Assembly (NCBI GenBank): GCA_017512425.1 | Contig: JAFWGI010000016.1 | Coordinates: forward strand, 434,001-498,000 | Reading direction: 5' to 3' | Source: Hyphomicrobium sp. | GTDB lineage: Bacteria; Pseudomonadota; Alphaproteobacteria; Rhizobiales; Hyphomicrobiaceae | Length of the DNA: 64,000 bases | Shown: one piece after another, positions 1 to 9,684 of the stretch | Position numbering within the stretch: position 1 is the first letter of the stretch | How the letters are laid out: each line of letters opens with the position of its first letter | The notes under the pieces: generated by a model | Seen by the model: the letters and a program-made list of their open reading frames with translations, nothing else | The model's database searches: none | What the model was told of the DNA's origin: nothing | Position numbers and translations under genes: made by a program

Positions 1-153
1 ATGCATCTGGTGACGTTTTTTCTGAAGGCGGTCGTCGCGGCGATTCCCGCGCTCATCCTGCTCACAGCCATTCTATGGTTCGCCGGGTCGGCTCTTGAGG
101 CGATGTTCCCGGAACTCATCAAGATGAAAGTCCTGATCAGCTTCCCGAACTGA
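1..153 (+). CDS. Small membrane protein, 50 aa
   Basis: The window opens on an ATG that starts a 50-codon frame ending in TGA at 151-153. The product has one long hydrophobic segment (about residues 5-32, rich in A, V, I and L) followed by a short amphipathic tail ending SFPN, so a single-pass inner-membrane protein is the likely form. Because the sequence begins exactly at this ATG, the true start and the ribosome binding site cannot be judged and this may be the tail of a longer gene. No family is recognised. Confidence 0.4.
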   Translation: MHLVTFFLKAVVAAIPALILLTAILWFAGSALEAMFPELIKMKVLISFPN

Positions 154-244
154 CGGCGCTTCCCCGATAGTACGTGTTGCCGGTCCGCATCCACGGCGAT
201 ACTGTCGATCGAGAAAATCGTATCGACGTCGGGTGGGTGCGCTC

Positions 245-577
245 ATGAAAGCTCAGGTCATGCTGTTGGCAAGCGTTCTCGCGCTTGCAGGCTCCGGTGC
301 CGCGATCGCCAATGACACCGGCTTCGCACAGTCCACCCACACCACACGGCGCGAAGGCGGCAAGCTCTGTATCGTCGGACATACGCACGGCGGCGAAGGC
401 TCCGGCGGCACAAAGAGCGTCGCGCTCACTGGCGCCATCAATGCGTTTGTCGTCACCACGGTTGACGAGTACGGCTCCGACTGGGCGAAATGGTCGAAGG
501 CCGCGAGCAAGTCGGTCAAATATACCAAGACTGCCGACGGCTGGACCGCGCATGCCGAAGCGCGGCCGTGCAAATAG
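245..577 (+). CDS. Small exported protein of unknown function, 110 aa
   Basis: The frame begins with a typical signal peptide (MKAQ, hydrophobic core LLASVLALAG, cleavage near AIA-ND at residues 20-23), so the mature protein of about 88 residues is probably periplasmic. It contains two cysteines, one in KLCIVGHTHGG and one at the C-terminal end (RPCK), which could form a disulfide. A GTG at 233 is an alternative in-frame start, but the ATG at 245 places the basic residue directly before the hydrophobic core. It stands alone, converging on the mtnP gene with only 3 bases between the stops. No family is recognised. Confidence 0.6.
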   Translation: MKAQVMLLASVLALAGSGAAIANDTGFAQSTHTTRREGGKLCIVGHTHGGEGSGGTKSVALTGAINAFVVTTVDEYGSDWAKWSKAASKSVKYTKTADGWTAHAEARPCK

Positions 578-580
578 ATT

Positions 581-1465
581 TTAGACCTTAACGGCGCCGA
601 GCACGCGTCCGGCAACCGCATCGAGCTTGGCGAGCATCGCGGGATCGCGCTTCTCCGGCGGCGTGATGATGGCAACCTCCAGCGCGCGATCCGATCCGAT
701 CGGACAGACCTCATGCTCGCGTGGCAGGTCTTTGGTCAGGCGCTGAACGAGCCGTTGCGCTCGCTCGGTATTGCCCGTCATGACCTTGATGATCGCCGCG
801 ACATCGACTTGGTCGTGATCCTCGTGCCAACAATCGTAGTCGGTCACCATCGCGACGGTCGCGTAGCAGATCTCGGCTTCGCGCGCGAGCTTGGCTTCCG
901 GCATGTTGGTCATGCCGATGACGTCGCAATCCCATGAGCGGTAGAGATTACTCTCGGCGCGCGTCGAGAATTGCGGGCCTTCCATGACGAGATAGGTTCC
1001 GCCGGAATGGCATTTGATTTTTTCGGCCTTGGCCGCTTTGTCGATGTGCTTGACGAGCAGCGGACTGACGGGATCGGCCATACCGACATGCGCGACGCAG
1101 CCGGTACCGAAGAAGGATTTGTTGCGCGCGAACGTGCGGTCGATGAATTGATCGGGCAGCACGAATTCGCCCGGCTCGTATTTTTTCTTCAGAGAGCCTA
1201 CGGCGGAAATGGAAACGAGATCGGTGACGCCGGCGCGCTTCAGGGCATCGACATTGGCGCGGTAATTGATTTCACTCGGCGGGATTGCATGCCCGCGCCC
1301 GTGACGCGGAAGAAATCGCACCGGCAATCCGTTCAATTCCGCGAAGAGGATTTGATCGGACGGCGTTCCCCACGGACCGGTGATCGTCTCCCAATGCGCG
1401 CCTTCGAGACCGGGCAACGTATAAAAGCCGCTGCCGCCGATAATACCCAGAACCGTCTTGACCAT
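581..1465 (-). CDS. mtnP: S-methyl-5'-thioadenosine phosphorylase
   Basis: Cleaves methylthioadenosine with phosphate to adenine and methylthioribose-1-phosphate in the methionine salvage route; cytoplasmic. The 294-residue length fits the MTAP/PNP family. Visible family motifs are GGSGFY at residues 10-15 for phosphate binding, PRHGRGH near residue 55, NYRANVDAL, the VGSL/PGEFVLPDQFIDRT block, MEGPQFSTRAES, and the adenine-specific TDYDCWHED stretch (Asp-x-Asp), which favours MTAP over inosine phosphorylase. The frame is open for another 68 codons upstream, but homology begins at MVKTV, so the ATG at 1465 is chosen. It lies downstream of petABC on the same strand, separated by a terminator, so it probably has its own promoter. 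Confidence 0.93.
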   Translation of the reverse strand: MVKTVLGIIGGSGFYTLPGLEGAHWETITGPWGTPSDQILFAELNGLPVRFLPRHGRGHAIPPSEINYRANVDALKRAGVTDLVSISAVGSLKKKYEPGEFVLPDQFIDRTFARNKSFFGTGCVAHVGMADPVSPLLVKHIDKAAKAEKIKCHSGGTYLVMEGPQFSTRAESNLYRSWDCDVIGMTNMPEAKLAREAEICYATVAMVTDYDCWHEDHDQVDVAAIIKVMTGNTERAQRLVQRLTKDLPREHEVCPIGSDRALEVAIITPPEKRDPAMLAKLDAVAGRVLGAVKV

Positions 1466-1592
1466 CGCCCCTCGCACGCCTGCCACCTGATGCCTACCAC
1501 CCAATACCCGTGAGGCTTCCCATTGCAGCGCACGATCATAAGCAGGATTGACGGCCCCGCAAGCAATCGCCCCGGCACATAAATGGGCAAAT

Positions 1593-1622
1593 AAAAAAGG
1601 CCCCGCGAACGGGGCCTTTTTG
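1593..1622 (-). terminator. Rho-independent terminator after petC
   Basis: An 8-bp GC-rich stem (AGGCCCCG / CGGGGCCT) with loop CGAA is flanked by an A-run and a T-run on opposite sides, so it can act in both directions. It lies 60 bases past the petC stop and before the mtnP start, so its main role is to end the petABC transcript. Confidence 0.85.
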
Positions 1623-1633
1623 TTCCAGCATTC

Positions 1634-1674
1634 GCGCGATGCGGCCGGCTCGCGGAACGCGAGTCGCATCGCGC
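1634..1674. repeat. 41-bp double-stem palindromic repeat, copy A
   Basis: Outer arms GCGCGATGC (1634-1642) and GCATCGCGC (1666-1674) enclose an inner stem CTCGCG (1649-1654) / CGCGAG (1658-1663) with loop GAA. The same 41-base architecture, with the same GGCCGG and GAA positions, recurs at 18082-18122 and 41431-41471 with compensated stem changes. It lies between the petC stop and the petABC terminator, a typical site for REP-like elements. Confidence 0.75.
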
Positions 1675-1681
1675 AACAGTG

Positions 1682-2551
1682 TCAGTGCTTCACGTCGGCC
1701 CAGATACGCTTCTTGCCGAGATACAAAAGTGCCGTCGTGACAAGCAGGTACAGCATCACCTGCCAGCCGATACGCTTGCGCTGATCGTGCGTCGGGTCGG
1801 CCGACCATGCGAGGAACGCGGCGACGTCCTTGGCGTAGTTCTCGACCGTCGGCTTCGTGCCATCCGAATAGGCGACTTGATCTGGCTGCAGCGGTGTCGG
1901 CATCGCGAGCTGATGACCCGGAAACGCTTTGTTGTAGTACATGCCGTCGCCGACTTTCACGTCGGCAGGCGGGTCGGTGTAGCCGGTCAGTAGGGCGAAC
2001 AAGTAGTCCGAACCGCCTTCCTGGTAGCTCTTGACGATATCGCCGAGCATCAGGAACGGATGCGTCCACCAACTCGGATTGCGAGCGACGCCACGCGCCT
2101 TTGCGATCAACGACAAGTCGGGTGGGTATGCGCCGTTCTGAGCGGCGCGCGCTTCTTTTTCGTTACGGTAAGGGCCGCGGATCGGGTCCGACAAACGCGC
2201 CGGACGTTCGAACATCTTGCCTTCGTCGTTCGGTCCATCGGTGATCTGGTTCGGCCATTCGGCAGCGAGCGCTTTCACGGCTTCCTCAGGGAAACCAGGG
2301 CCGCCCGGCTGCACGAGATTGCGGAAGTTGACCCGGTTGAGGCCGTGGCACGCGGCGCAGACCTCCTTGTAAACCTGGAAGCCGCGCTGCAGCTGCGCCT
2401 GGTCGAACTGGCCTCTGAAGCCGCTGAACGCCCACTGCTGACGAACGATTTCCGGACCGTCGCCTTCGGCGGCCAAAACCGGCGAGACGATGAGCACGGC
2501 AGAGGCAGCGGCTGCAAACGACGAGACGAGACGGCGTGTCATGGATGTCAT
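1682..2551 (-). CDS. petC: Cytochrome c1 of the bc1 complex
   Basis: Heme c subunit of ubiquinol-cytochrome c reductase; takes electrons from the Rieske centre and passes them to a soluble cytochrome c on the periplasmic face. The 289-residue product has a signal peptide (MTSMTRRLVSS, then AAAASAVLIV, cleavage near LAA-EG), a heme site C65-A-A-C68-H69, a late Met-rich region that would supply the axial ligand, and a C-terminal anchor helix (VMLYLLVTTALLYLG). The ATG at 2551 is preceded by GAGG within the end of petB, 8 bases away. It is the last gene of petABC. Unlike Bradyrhizobium fbcH, cytochromes b and c1 are encoded separately. Confidence 0.96.
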   Translation of the reverse strand: MTSMTRRLVSSFAAAASAVLIVSPVLAAEGDGPEIVRQQWAFSGFRGQFDQAQLQRGFQVYKEVCAACHGLNRVNFRNLVQPGGPGFPEEAVKALAAEWPNQITDGPNDEGKMFERPARLSDPIRGPYRNEKEARAAQNGAYPPDLSLIAKARGVARNPSWWTHPFLMLGDIVKSYQEGGSDYLFALLTGYTDPPADVKVGDGMYYNKAFPGHQLAMPTPLQPDQVAYSDGTKPTVENYAKDVAAFLAWSADPTHDQRKRIGWQVMLYLLVTTALLYLGKKRIWADVKH

Positions 2552-2559
2552 GTGCGGCC

Positions 2560-3855
2560 TCAGTGCTTGGCAGCGGCGGCTGCGGCGTCGGGGCCGAGCA
2601 CCGCTTCGTTGATGGATCGCGGCAGCTTCTTCGGTGTCTCGATCAAGCCGAGCACCGGCATCGCAACCAGGAAGTAGGCGAAATAGAGCACCGTGAAAAT
2701 CTGCGCCCATAGGACGTAAACGCCTTCTGCGGGTTTGGCACCGAGATATCCGAGCGCGACGCAGGTAAAGGCAAACGCCCAGAAGGCCCACTTGAACAGC
2801 GGACGATATTTCGCAGAACGGACGCGGCTCGTGTCGAGCCACGGAGCGAACGCCAGGATCGCGATCGCAGCGAACATCGCGATGACGCCAAGCAGCTTGG
2901 CGTACGAGCCGAGCGGGATCCCGAGGAACGAGCCAGTGAACGCTCGCAGGATCGCGTAGAACGGCAGGAAGTACCACTCCGGCACGATGTGCGGCGGTGT
3001 TACCAGCGGATTGGCTTCGTTGTAGTTGTCGGCATGGCCGAGATAGTCCGGCATGAAGAAAACGAACCAAGCGAACAACAGCAGGAATGCGAACAGCCCG
3101 ACGATGTCTTTCGACGTTGCATAGGGGTGCATCGGAACAGCTTCCGACGGCTCCTTGAGCTCAAGCCCGGTCGGGTTGTTCTGGCCGACAACGTGCAGCG
3201 CCCAGACGTGCAGGATGACGATGCCCGTCAGCACGAACGGAAGCAGATAATGCAGCGAGAAAAAGCGGTTGAGCGTCACGCCCGAAACCGAATATCCGCC
3301 CCACAGCCATTCGACGATGCCGGTTCCGAGACCCTGGTAGATTGTGTCGAGCGCCGAGAACAGGTTGGTGATAACCGTCACGCCCCAGAAGCTCATCTGG
3401 CCCCACGGAAGGGTGTAGCCGAGGAACGCCGTCGCCATCATCACAAGTAGAATGATGACGCCGAGAATCCAAAGCACTTCGCGGGGCGCCTTGTATGAAC
3501 CGTAGTAGAGGCCGCGGAAAATGTGGATGTAGACGGCGATGAAGAACATGGACGCGCCAACCGCGTGCATGTTGCGGATCATCCAGCCGTAGTTGACGTC
3601 GCGGCGGATGTGCTCGATCGAATTGAACGCGGCCGTGTCACTCGGCTGATAGTGCATCGCGAGAACGATACCGGTGATGATCTGCGCGACAAGGCAGAAC
3701 ATCAGGATGCCGCCGAACGTCCAAAGGTAGTTCAAGTTGCGCGGCGTCGGGAACGCGACGAACGATCCATGCACCAAGCGTGCGATCGGCAAACGTTCAT
3801 CGAACCATTTGCCCCAGCGCGAGGTCGGCTCGTAGCTCGAAGTGTGACCACTCAT
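2560..3855 (-). CDS. petB: Cytochrome b of the bc1 complex
   Basis: Membrane diheme subunit of ubiquinol-cytochrome c reductase that forms the Qo and Qi quinone sites. The 431-residue protein has eight or more hydrophobic helices and characteristic segments: [20 protein letters not shown], the histidine-bearing helices around [12 protein letters not shown] and [17 protein letters not shown], and the Qo-site PEWYF motif ([16 protein letters not shown]). The C-terminus ends in an Ala-rich tail. Between petA and petB there are 11 bases, and 8 between petB and petC, so the three form one operon. Confidence 0.97.
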   Translation of the reverse strand: MSGHTSSYEPTSRWGKWFDERLPIARLVHGSFVAFPTPRNLNYLWTFGGILMFCLVAQIITGIVLAMHYQPSDTAAFNSIEHIRRDVNYGWMIRNMHAVGASMFFIAVYIHIFRGLYYGSYKAPREVLWILGVIILLVMMATAFLGYTLPWGQMSFWGVTVITNLFSALDTIYQGLGTGIVEWLWGGYSVSGVTLNRFFSLHYLLPFVLTGIVILHVWALHVVGQNNPTGLELKEPSEAVPMHPYATSKDIVGLFAFLLLFAWFVFFMPDYLGHADNYNEANPLVTPPHIVPEWYFLPFYAILRAFTGSFLGIPLGSYAKLLGVIAMFAAIAILAFAPWLDTSRVRSAKYRPLFKWAFWAFAFTCVALGYLGAKPAEGVYVLWAQIFTVLYFAYFLVAMPVLGLIETPKKLPRSINEAVLGPDAAAAAAKH

Positions 3856-3866
3856 TTCGAATTCCC

Positions 3867-4439
3867 TCAGCCGATCTTGATCTTGGTGTCGGATACAAAT
3901 TCATACGGCGGCACATCGAGATTGCGCGGTGCCGGGCCTCTGCGAATGCGTCCCGAAGTGTCGTAGTGCGAGCCGTGGCACGGGCAGAACCAACCGCCGA
4001 AATCGCCGCGGGCATCGCCCATGCCCTGACCTTTTGGAATGCAGCCCAAGTGGGTACAGATACCGACCGCGACGAGCCAGTTTTCGTGGCCAGACTTGAC
4101 GCGGTTGCTATCGGTTGCGGGCGTCGCAGCCGGCAACGCGCCGTTACGCGCTTCTGCGTCCGGCAGATCAGCGAGCGGAACCTTTTCCGCAGCCGCGATC
4201 TCGTCTTTCGTGCGGTTGCGAATGAATACCGGCTTGCCGCGCCACATGATGGTGATCGCCTGGCCTTCCTTGACGGGCGCGAGATCGACTTCCGTCGAAG
4301 CCAGTGCCTTCGCACTCGCGTCAGGATTCATCTGCTGGACGAACGGCCAGATGAGAGATGCCGCACCGACGGCGGCGAATGCGTTGCCTGCGACCACCAA
4401 GAAATCCCGGCGGTTAGCGTCGTCAACGTGAGATGTCAC
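3867..4439 (-). CDS. petA: Rieske iron-sulfur protein of the bc1 complex
   Basis: Carries the [2Fe-2S] cluster that accepts the first electron from ubiquinol in the bc1 complex. In the 190-residue product the cluster ligands are C128-T-H130-L-G-C133 and C152-P-C154-H155-G-S. The N-terminus has a Tat-like NRRDF followed by a hydrophobic anchor ([21 protein letters not shown]). The frame extends upstream to 4553, but I chose the GTG at 4439 because GGAGG lies 5 bases before it and the Tat motif then falls near residue 10. First gene of petABC. Confidence 0.95.
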   Translation of the reverse strand: MTSHVDDANRRDFLVVAGNAFAAVGAASLIWPFVQQMNPDASAKALASTEVDLAPVKEGQAITIMWRGKPVFIRNRTKDEIAAAEKVPLADLPDAEARNGALPAATPATDSNRVKSGHENWLVAVGICTHLGCIPKGQGMGDARGDFGGWFCPCHGSHYDTSGRIRRGPAPRNLDVPPYEFVSDTKIKIG

Positions 4440-4688
4440 GAATGCCTCCGAATGGAAAAGCAATGAATTCAGCCGTCTGTCGCGGCGTAAAACCAGCGGA
4501 AATCGGTGTACGCGCCCTGTGCGCTTTAAGACCTGCGATTCTGACCGCGGCAATCGCGTTCAAAACGCGGCCCCACTTCTGACAGCGTTTGGAATAGCTC
4601 TCAAGTGATGGATCGCTCGCAACCGAGGGGCAATTTGGCGCAGCAGAGTTTCTGGACAGGAAACATCAATCGGCACGACGGTTATACG

Positions 4689-5153
4689 ATGCGGATTGCT
4701 CTTTATCAGCCTGACATACCTCAGAACACCGGCACGATCCTGCGTCTGGCGGCGTGCCTGGGCGTCGCGGTCGATATTATCGAACCGGCCGGTTTCGATG
4801 TTACGGATCGCGCGCTTCGCCGTGCCGGGCTCGATTATCTCGACCACGTCGCGATCTCGCGGCACGAATGCTTCGAGACATTTTGCAGTGCAAATACCGG
4901 CCGGATTATCCTACTGACGTCGCACGCGACGGCATTTCATCATCACTTCAAATTCGAGCCGGGCGATACGCTGTTGCTGGGGCGGGAAAGCTCTGGCGTA
5001 CCGGCGCGTGTGCATGACCGCGCCGATGCCCGTTTGCGTATTGCGATGCAACCGGGCCTGCGCTCGCTCAACATCGCCGTCGCCACCGCGATCGTGTTGG
5101 GAGAGGCGCTCCGGCAGACCGGCGGATATTACGAGGCGCCGGACGACATCTGA
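4689..5153 (+). CDS. trmL: tRNA (cytidine(34)-2'-O)-methyltransferase
   Basis: SPOUT-class enzyme that 2'-O-methylates the wobble nucleotide of tRNA-Leu isoacceptors. The 154-residue length and motifs match TrmL: YQPDIPQNTGTILRLAAC at the N-terminus, then LLGRESSGVPARVHDRAD and the knot region IAMQPGLRSLNIAVATAIVLGEALRQ. The frame is open upstream to 4605, but family homology starts at MRIALYQP, hence the ATG at 4689. It is divergent from petA, with about 250 bases between that hold no other gene. Confidence 0.93.
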   Translation: MRIALYQPDIPQNTGTILRLAACLGVAVDIIEPAGFDVTDRALRRAGLDYLDHVAISRHECFETFCSANTGRIILLTSHATAFHHHFKFEPGDTLLLGRESSGVPARVHDRADARLRIAMQPGLRSLNIAVATAIVLGEALRQTGGYYEAPDDI

Positions 5154-5165
5154 ATATTCTCTATT

Positions 5166-5336
5166 CTAACGCACGAGCGTCTGCGGCGACACGTCGTCAA
5201 ACTGGCGTACGAATACCTTCTTGGTCGGCGCGCCGGTCAAAACACGCGCGCTTGCGCCGGCTGACCCGACCACGGCAGAATTTCAACCTTGGACACGGTG
5301 ACGCCGCCTTGCTGAAGTGCTTTGAATGGCTCCAGA
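5166..5336 (-). pseudogene. Possible frameshifted small-gene remnant
   Basis: Two protein-like stretches lie in different minus-strand frames. One reads LEPFKALQQGGVTVSK... from 5335 down to a stop at 5237-5239. The other reads ...LTGAPTKKVFVRQFDDVSPQ down to a stop at 5166-5168. Joined by one frame change they would give a coherent tail of about 55 residues directly downstream of the ABC exporter, on its strand. There is no clear start codon or ribosome site and no recognised family, so this may be chance coding-like composition. Confidence 0.22.
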
Positions 5337-5364
5337 CCAGAGTGCGCTGGTCTACGATATGCGC

Positions 5365-7245
5365 TTACTCCGCGGCCTCGCGCGCGAGGAACCCGCCGGA
5401 CTGGCGATGCCAGAGTTGCGCGTAGATACCGCCGGCCTTCAACAATTGCTCGTGGCTGCCTTCTTCGACGATGCGGCCTTCATCCATGATGATCAGCCGG
5501 TCCATCGCAGCGATCGTCGATAGCCGGTGCGCAATCGCGATGACGGTCTTGCCGGTCATCAGGGAATTGAGGCTCTCCTGGATCGCTGCCTCAACTTCGC
5601 TGTCAAGCGCGCTCGTCGCTTCATCGAGAATAAGGATCGGCGCGTTCTTCAACAGCACACGTGCGATTGCGATACGCTGGCGCTGGCCGCCAGACAGTTT
5701 CACACCGCGCTCACCGACATGCGCATCGTAAGCCTTGCGGCCCCGCATGTCCTCAAGACCGGGAATAAATTGATGTGCCTGCGCCTGCCTAGCCGCCGCA
5801 ATCACATCGGCTTCGCTGGCATCAGGCCGGCCGTACCGGATATTGTCGCGCACGCTGCGGTGCAGCAGCGACGTATCCTGCGTGACCATACCGATATGCG
5901 CCCGCAGCGAGTCCTGGCTGACCTTCGAGATATCCTGGCCGTCGATCAAGATGCGGCCACCTTCCAGATCGTAGAAACGCAACAGCAGATTGCCGAGCGT
6001 CGACTTGCCAGCACCCGAACGCCCGACTAAGCCGACCTTCTCGCCGGGCTTGATCGTCAGCGACAGACCATCGATGACGCGCTCCGGCTGTCCGCCCGGC
6101 GTCCCCTTCGCAGTTCCATAATGGAATTGGATCGCCTCGAAGCGAATTTCGCCCTTGGGCACAACGAGCGGCTTGGCACCGGGGATATCGAGCACCGTTT
6201 GCGGACGCGAGATCGTTTCCATGCCTTCGTGAACGACGCCGATGTTTTCGAAGATGCTCGAGATCGTCCACATGACCCAGCCCGACATCGTATCGATGCG
6301 GACGACGAGTGCAATGATCGTCGCAACGGCGCCAGTCGTGATCGCGCTGCCGCTCCACAGCCACAGCGCCAGCGCGCTTGTGGCGACGATCATGGTGCCA
6401 TTGAGGATCGAAAGCGCGAGCTCCATCGTTGTGATGAGACGCAACGAGTGCTGCCATTTTTCCATCTGCTCGCGAAATGCGACGCGCGCATACTCGTCCT
6501 CGCGCTCGGCGTGGGCGAACAATTTGACAGTCAGGATGTTGGTATAGCTGTCGACGATGCGGCCGACGAGCATCGAGCGCGCCTCCGACGTTGCAGTCGA
6601 GCGCTCCTTAATGCGCGGCACGAAATAGACGATTGCCGCGATGTAGATCGCGAACCAGACGGCAAGCGGTATGATCAGGCGGATATCGGCGATCGCAAAA
6701 AGCACGACGGCGCCGAAGAACTGGACGGCCGCATACCAGATCGCGTCGATCGCCTGCACGACGCTTTCGCGCAACGCCGGCGCCGTCTGCACGATCTTGT
6801 TGGCGATGCGGCCTGCGAAATCGTTTTGGAAAAATCCCATCGACTGGCGCAGCACGTACGAGTGCGTCTGCCAACGCACACGATTGGTGAACGTCGTCGC
6901 GACGACTTGGCTCTTGATCAGGTCGTGAAACAAAAAGATGACGGGGCGCGCGACGAGCGCCAGCAGCGCCATCGAAATTAGGAACGTGCTGTTCTTTTCG
7001 AAAAATTCGGCAGGCGTTGCGGCCGCGCGCAGAAGATCGACCAGCTGGCCGATCGCGGCGAACAGCATGACTTCCGTGATCGATCCGAAGAAACCGACGA
7101 CAAGCAGCACGGCAAAGGCAGGCCAAACCGGCTTGACGTAATGCCAGTAGAACGCCCACAGCGTATCGGGCGGCCGCACGATGCCCGGCCGCGCGAATGC
7201 GTCAATTCGCTCTTCAAACCACGAAAATAGTTTGTTCAACATCAA
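5365..7245 (-). CDS. ABC exporter, fused membrane and ATPase domains (MsbA-like)
   Basis: Half-transporter of 626 residues that would work as a homodimer pumping a lipid or hydrophobic substrate across the inner membrane; the substrate is not deducible. The N-terminal part has about six hydrophobic segments (for example WPAFAVLLVVGFFGS, TFLISMALLALVARPVIFLF, VVLFAIADIRLIIPLAVWF). The C-terminal ATPase has Walker A GRSGAGKST, the signature LSGGQRQR, Walker B ILILDEATSALD and a switch histidine in AIAHRLST. It starts at ATGATG with Met-Met-Leu-Asn. It stands divergent from hemF. Confidence 0.92.
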   Translation of the reverse strand: MMLNKLFSWFEERIDAFARPGIVRPPDTLWAFYWHYVKPVWPAFAVLLVVGFFGSITEVMLFAAIGQLVDLLRAAATPAEFFEKNSTFLISMALLALVARPVIFLFHDLIKSQVVATTFTNRVRWQTHSYVLRQSMGFFQNDFAGRIANKIVQTAPALRESVVQAIDAIWYAAVQFFGAVVLFAIADIRLIIPLAVWFAIYIAAIVYFVPRIKERSTATSEARSMLVGRIVDSYTNILTVKLFAHAEREDEYARVAFREQMEKWQHSLRLITTMELALSILNGTMIVATSALALWLWSGSAITTGAVATIIALVVRIDTMSGWVMWTISSIFENIGVVHEGMETISRPQTVLDIPGAKPLVVPKGEIRFEAIQFHYGTAKGTPGGQPERVIDGLSLTIKPGEKVGLVGRSGAGKSTLGNLLLRFYDLEGGRILIDGQDISKVSQDSLRAHIGMVTQDTSLLHRSVRDNIRYGRPDASEADVIAAARQAQAHQFIPGLEDMRGRKAYDAHVGERGVKLSGGQRQRIAIARVLLKNAPILILDEATSALDSEVEAAIQESLNSLMTGKTVIAIAHRLSTIAAMDRLIIMDEGRIVEEGSHEQLLKAGGIYAQLWHRQSGGFLAREAAE

Positions 7246-7396
7246 ATGAACTCTCGCGACGGCACGCTATCCAGAACGCCCCAAACGCGCCTCGAGCGCA
7301 GCGCGCGGCTCTCTATGGATAGATATTGATCAAGGGACCGCGTTACCGGTAAGGGTCTTTTGGGCCGAAAACAAGACAAACGGGAAACGCCTATCC

Positions 7397-8305
7397 ATGA
7401 ACGCTCCGGACACCAATTTGGACCAGCACAAGGCGACGGCGCGGGCGTGGTTCGAAAAATTACGCGACGATATTTGCGCCAGCTTTGAACGTCTCGAAGC
7501 CGATCTTCCGCCGCAGGCGCCGCATGGCGACGAGGCCGCATCCACATTCGTGCGCACGCCTTGGGAACGCACCGACCACACGGGTGCGAAGGGTGGCGGC
7601 GGCACCATGAGCATGATGCACGGCCGCGTATTTGAGAAAGTCGGCGTCCACACATCTACGGTGTTCGGCGAATTTGCGTCCGAGTTTCGCAAGCAGATCC
7701 CAGGAGCGGAGGAGAACCCGAATTTCTGGGCGTCGGGCATTTCGCTCATCGCGCATCCCAAAAATCCGAACGTGCCTGCGGTGCACATGAACACGCGCAT
7801 GGTCGTCACAAACAAATGGTGGTTCGGCGGCGGCGCCGACTTGACGCCCGTCCTCGACAAGCGCCGCGTCCAGGAGGACGCCGATACGCTCGCCTTTCAT
7901 GCCGCGATGTATGGCGCGTGCGCACCGCATGCGATCGCCGACTACAAGCGCTACAAGGACTGGTGCGACGAATACTTCTATCTACCGCATCGCAAAGAAA
8001 TGCGTGGCATCGGCGGCATCTTCTACGACTATCTGACGCCAGCGGCCGAACAGGGTGGATTTGATGCGGCGCTGGCCTTCACGCAAGACGTCGGCCGCGC
8101 CTTCAATTCGGTCTACCCGATGCTCGTGCGCGGCAACTACACGATGCCCTACACCGACGCGCAACGCGACGAACAGTTGATCCGCCGTGGCCGCTATGTC
8201 GAATACAATCTGCTCTACGACCGCGGCACGACGTTCGGCCTTAAAACCGGCGGCAACGTCGATAGTATCCTGTCATCGATGCCGCCGGTCGTGAAATGGC
8301 CGTGA
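7397..8305 (+). CDS. hemF: Oxygen-dependent coproporphyrinogen III oxidase
   Basis: Oxidatively decarboxylates coproporphyrinogen III to protoporphyrinogen IX in heme synthesis; a cytoplasmic homodimer that needs O2. The 302 residues cover the whole family, with [20 protein letters not shown], the conserved PAVHMNTRM and [11 protein letters not shown] motifs, [15 protein letters not shown] and the C-terminal [15 protein letters not shown]. No anaerobic HemN is seen in the window. It lies alone between the divergent ABC exporter and the Old Yellow Enzyme. Confidence 0.97.
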   Translation: MNAPDTNLDQHKATARAWFEKLRDDICASFERLEADLPPQAPHGDEAASTFVRTPWERTDHTGAKGGGGTMSMMHGRVFEKVGVHTSTVFGEFASEFRKQIPGAEENPNFWASGISLIAHPKNPNVPAVHMNTRMVVTNKWWFGGGADLTPVLDKRRVQEDADTLAFHAAMYGACAPHAIADYKRYKDWCDEYFYLPHRKEMRGIGGIFYDYLTPAAEQGGFDAALAFTQDVGRAFNSVYPMLVRGNYTMPYTDAQRDEQLIRRGRYVEYNLLYDRGTTFGLKTGGNVDSILSSMPPVVKWP

Positions 8306-8557
8306 CGGATAAACCTACCGCCCGATGCGTACGGCATGAAAAGCACCAAGCAGCGCCGGATCGCAATCAAGACGGCATCGCCTCGAACGCGATGTGTGGA
8401 TCGAAGGCATTGCGCGCAAAAAGAGCAGCACTTAGACATCAAGCTCGGATAAATTTTCCAACCGTGCGCGGACGCCGCAGTTGATCGGACCAAATCTGAT
8501 CGCCATCTTGCCAGCGACTACCGTCCCCGACTTTCAACCGGATCGAAGGACTTTCCC

Positions 8558-9622
8558 ATGACCGCTCTTCTGTCACCGCTGAAGGCTGGCGCCTTCGCGC
8601 TCAAGAATCGCGTTGTACTAGCGCCGCTGACGCGCACGCGCGCCAGCGAAGGCCGCGTGCCCAACGCTATGATGCGTGAGTATTATGTGCAGCGCGCCTC
8701 TGCCGGACTGCAGCTGACGGAAGCGACATCGGTCACGCCAATGGGCGTCGGCTATCCCGATACGCCCGGCATCTGGTCGAACGAGCAGGTTGCGGGATGG
8801 AAATCGATTACCGATGCCGTCCACGCCGCTGGCGGAACGATCGTCTTGCAGCTCTGGCACGTCGGCCGCGTATCGCACCCGTCATACCTCGGCGGTGAAC
8901 TGCCGGTCGCACCGAGTGCGATTGCGCCGGAAGGCCACGTCAGCCTCGTGCGCCCGAAGGCAAACTATGTCGTACCGCGTGCCCTTGAACTCAGCGAAAT
9001 CCCAGGCGTCGTCGCGGCCTACCGTCAGGGCGCGGTCAACGCCAAGCGCGCCGGCTTCGATGGCGTCGAAATTCACGGCGCCAACGGCTACCTGCTCGAC
9101 CAGTTCCTGCAGGACAGCACCAACAAGCGCACCGATGTCTACGGCGGCTCTATCGAAAATCGCGCGCGGCTGATGCTCGAAGTTGTCGATGCGGCGATCG
9201 AAGTGTGGGGCGCCGATCGCGTCGGCCTGCATCTCGCGCCGCGCGGCGACGCGCACACGATGGGCGACAGCAATGCCCGCGAAACCTTCGGCTACGTTGC
9301 GCGCGAAATGCGCAAGCGCGGCATCGCCTTCATCGCCGCGCGCGAATACAGCGGCGCCGATGCGCTCGGTCCGACGCTAAAGCAGGAGTTCGGCGGCGTC
9401 TTCATCGCGAACGAGAAGTACACCAAGGAAACCGCTGAAGCCGCAATTGCAGAAGGCCGCGCCGACGCCGTTGCATTCGGCCAGCTCTTCATCGCCAATC
9501 CGGATTTGCCTGCGCGCTTTGCCAAGGATGCGCCGCTGAACGCCCCCGACCCATCGACGTTCTACAGCTCGGGTCCCAAGGGCTACACGGACTATCCGAC
9601 TTTGGCGGAAGCCGCCGAGTAG
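8558..9622 (+). CDS. Old Yellow Enzyme family alkene reductase
   Basis: FMN-dependent NAD(P)H ene-reductase of 354 residues, similar to NemA/XenA-type enzymes that reduce activated alkenes, maleimides or nitro esters. The motifs are RVVLAPLTRTRASEG at the N-terminus, LQLWHVGRVSHP, the catalytic HGANGYLLDQFLQ with His and Asn of the HxxN pair, TDVYGGSIENRARLMLEV, and the FMN-binding end AFGQLFIANPDLPARF. In this family the true substrate cannot be deduced. About 250 non-coding bases separate it from hemF. A hairpin terminator follows at once. Confidence 0.93.
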   Translation: MTALLSPLKAGAFALKNRVVLAPLTRTRASEGRVPNAMMREYYVQRASAGLQLTEATSVTPMGVGYPDTPGIWSNEQVAGWKSITDAVHAAGGTIVLQLWHVGRVSHPSYLGGELPVAPSAIAPEGHVSLVRPKANYVVPRALELSEIPGVVAAYRQGAVNAKRAGFDGVEIHGANGYLLDQFLQDSTNKRTDVYGGSIENRARLMLEVVDAAIEVWGADRVGLHLAPRGDAHTMGDSNARETFGYVAREMRKRGIAFIAAREYSGADALGPTLKQEFGGVFIANEKYTKETAEAAIAEGRADAVAFGQLFIANPDLPARFAKDAPLNAPDPSTFYSSGPKGYTDYPTLAEAAE

Positions 9623-9650
9623 CAAAGTCAGAATTGCGACGACAAAATTT

Positions 9651-9684
9651 GAACCGCGGTGGCGTCAGCGCCCCGCGGTTCTTT
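9651..9684. terminator. Hairpin terminator between convergent genes
   Basis: A 9-bp stem GAACCGCGG / CCGCGGTTC encloses a second short stem GGCG / CGCC and is followed by CTTTC on the plus strand, with an AAAATTT run before it. It overlaps the last codons of the minus-strand gene ending at 9665 and probably ends both transcripts. Confidence 0.6.

Noticed and set aside
7326..7333. TTGATCAA near hemF as an FNR/FixK site
   Set aside because: The palindrome lacks the four-base spacer of the TTGAT-N4-ATCAA box.
8296..8484. Short plus-strand frame after hemF
   Set aside because: Overlaps the hemF end, no ribosome site and basic low-complexity product.
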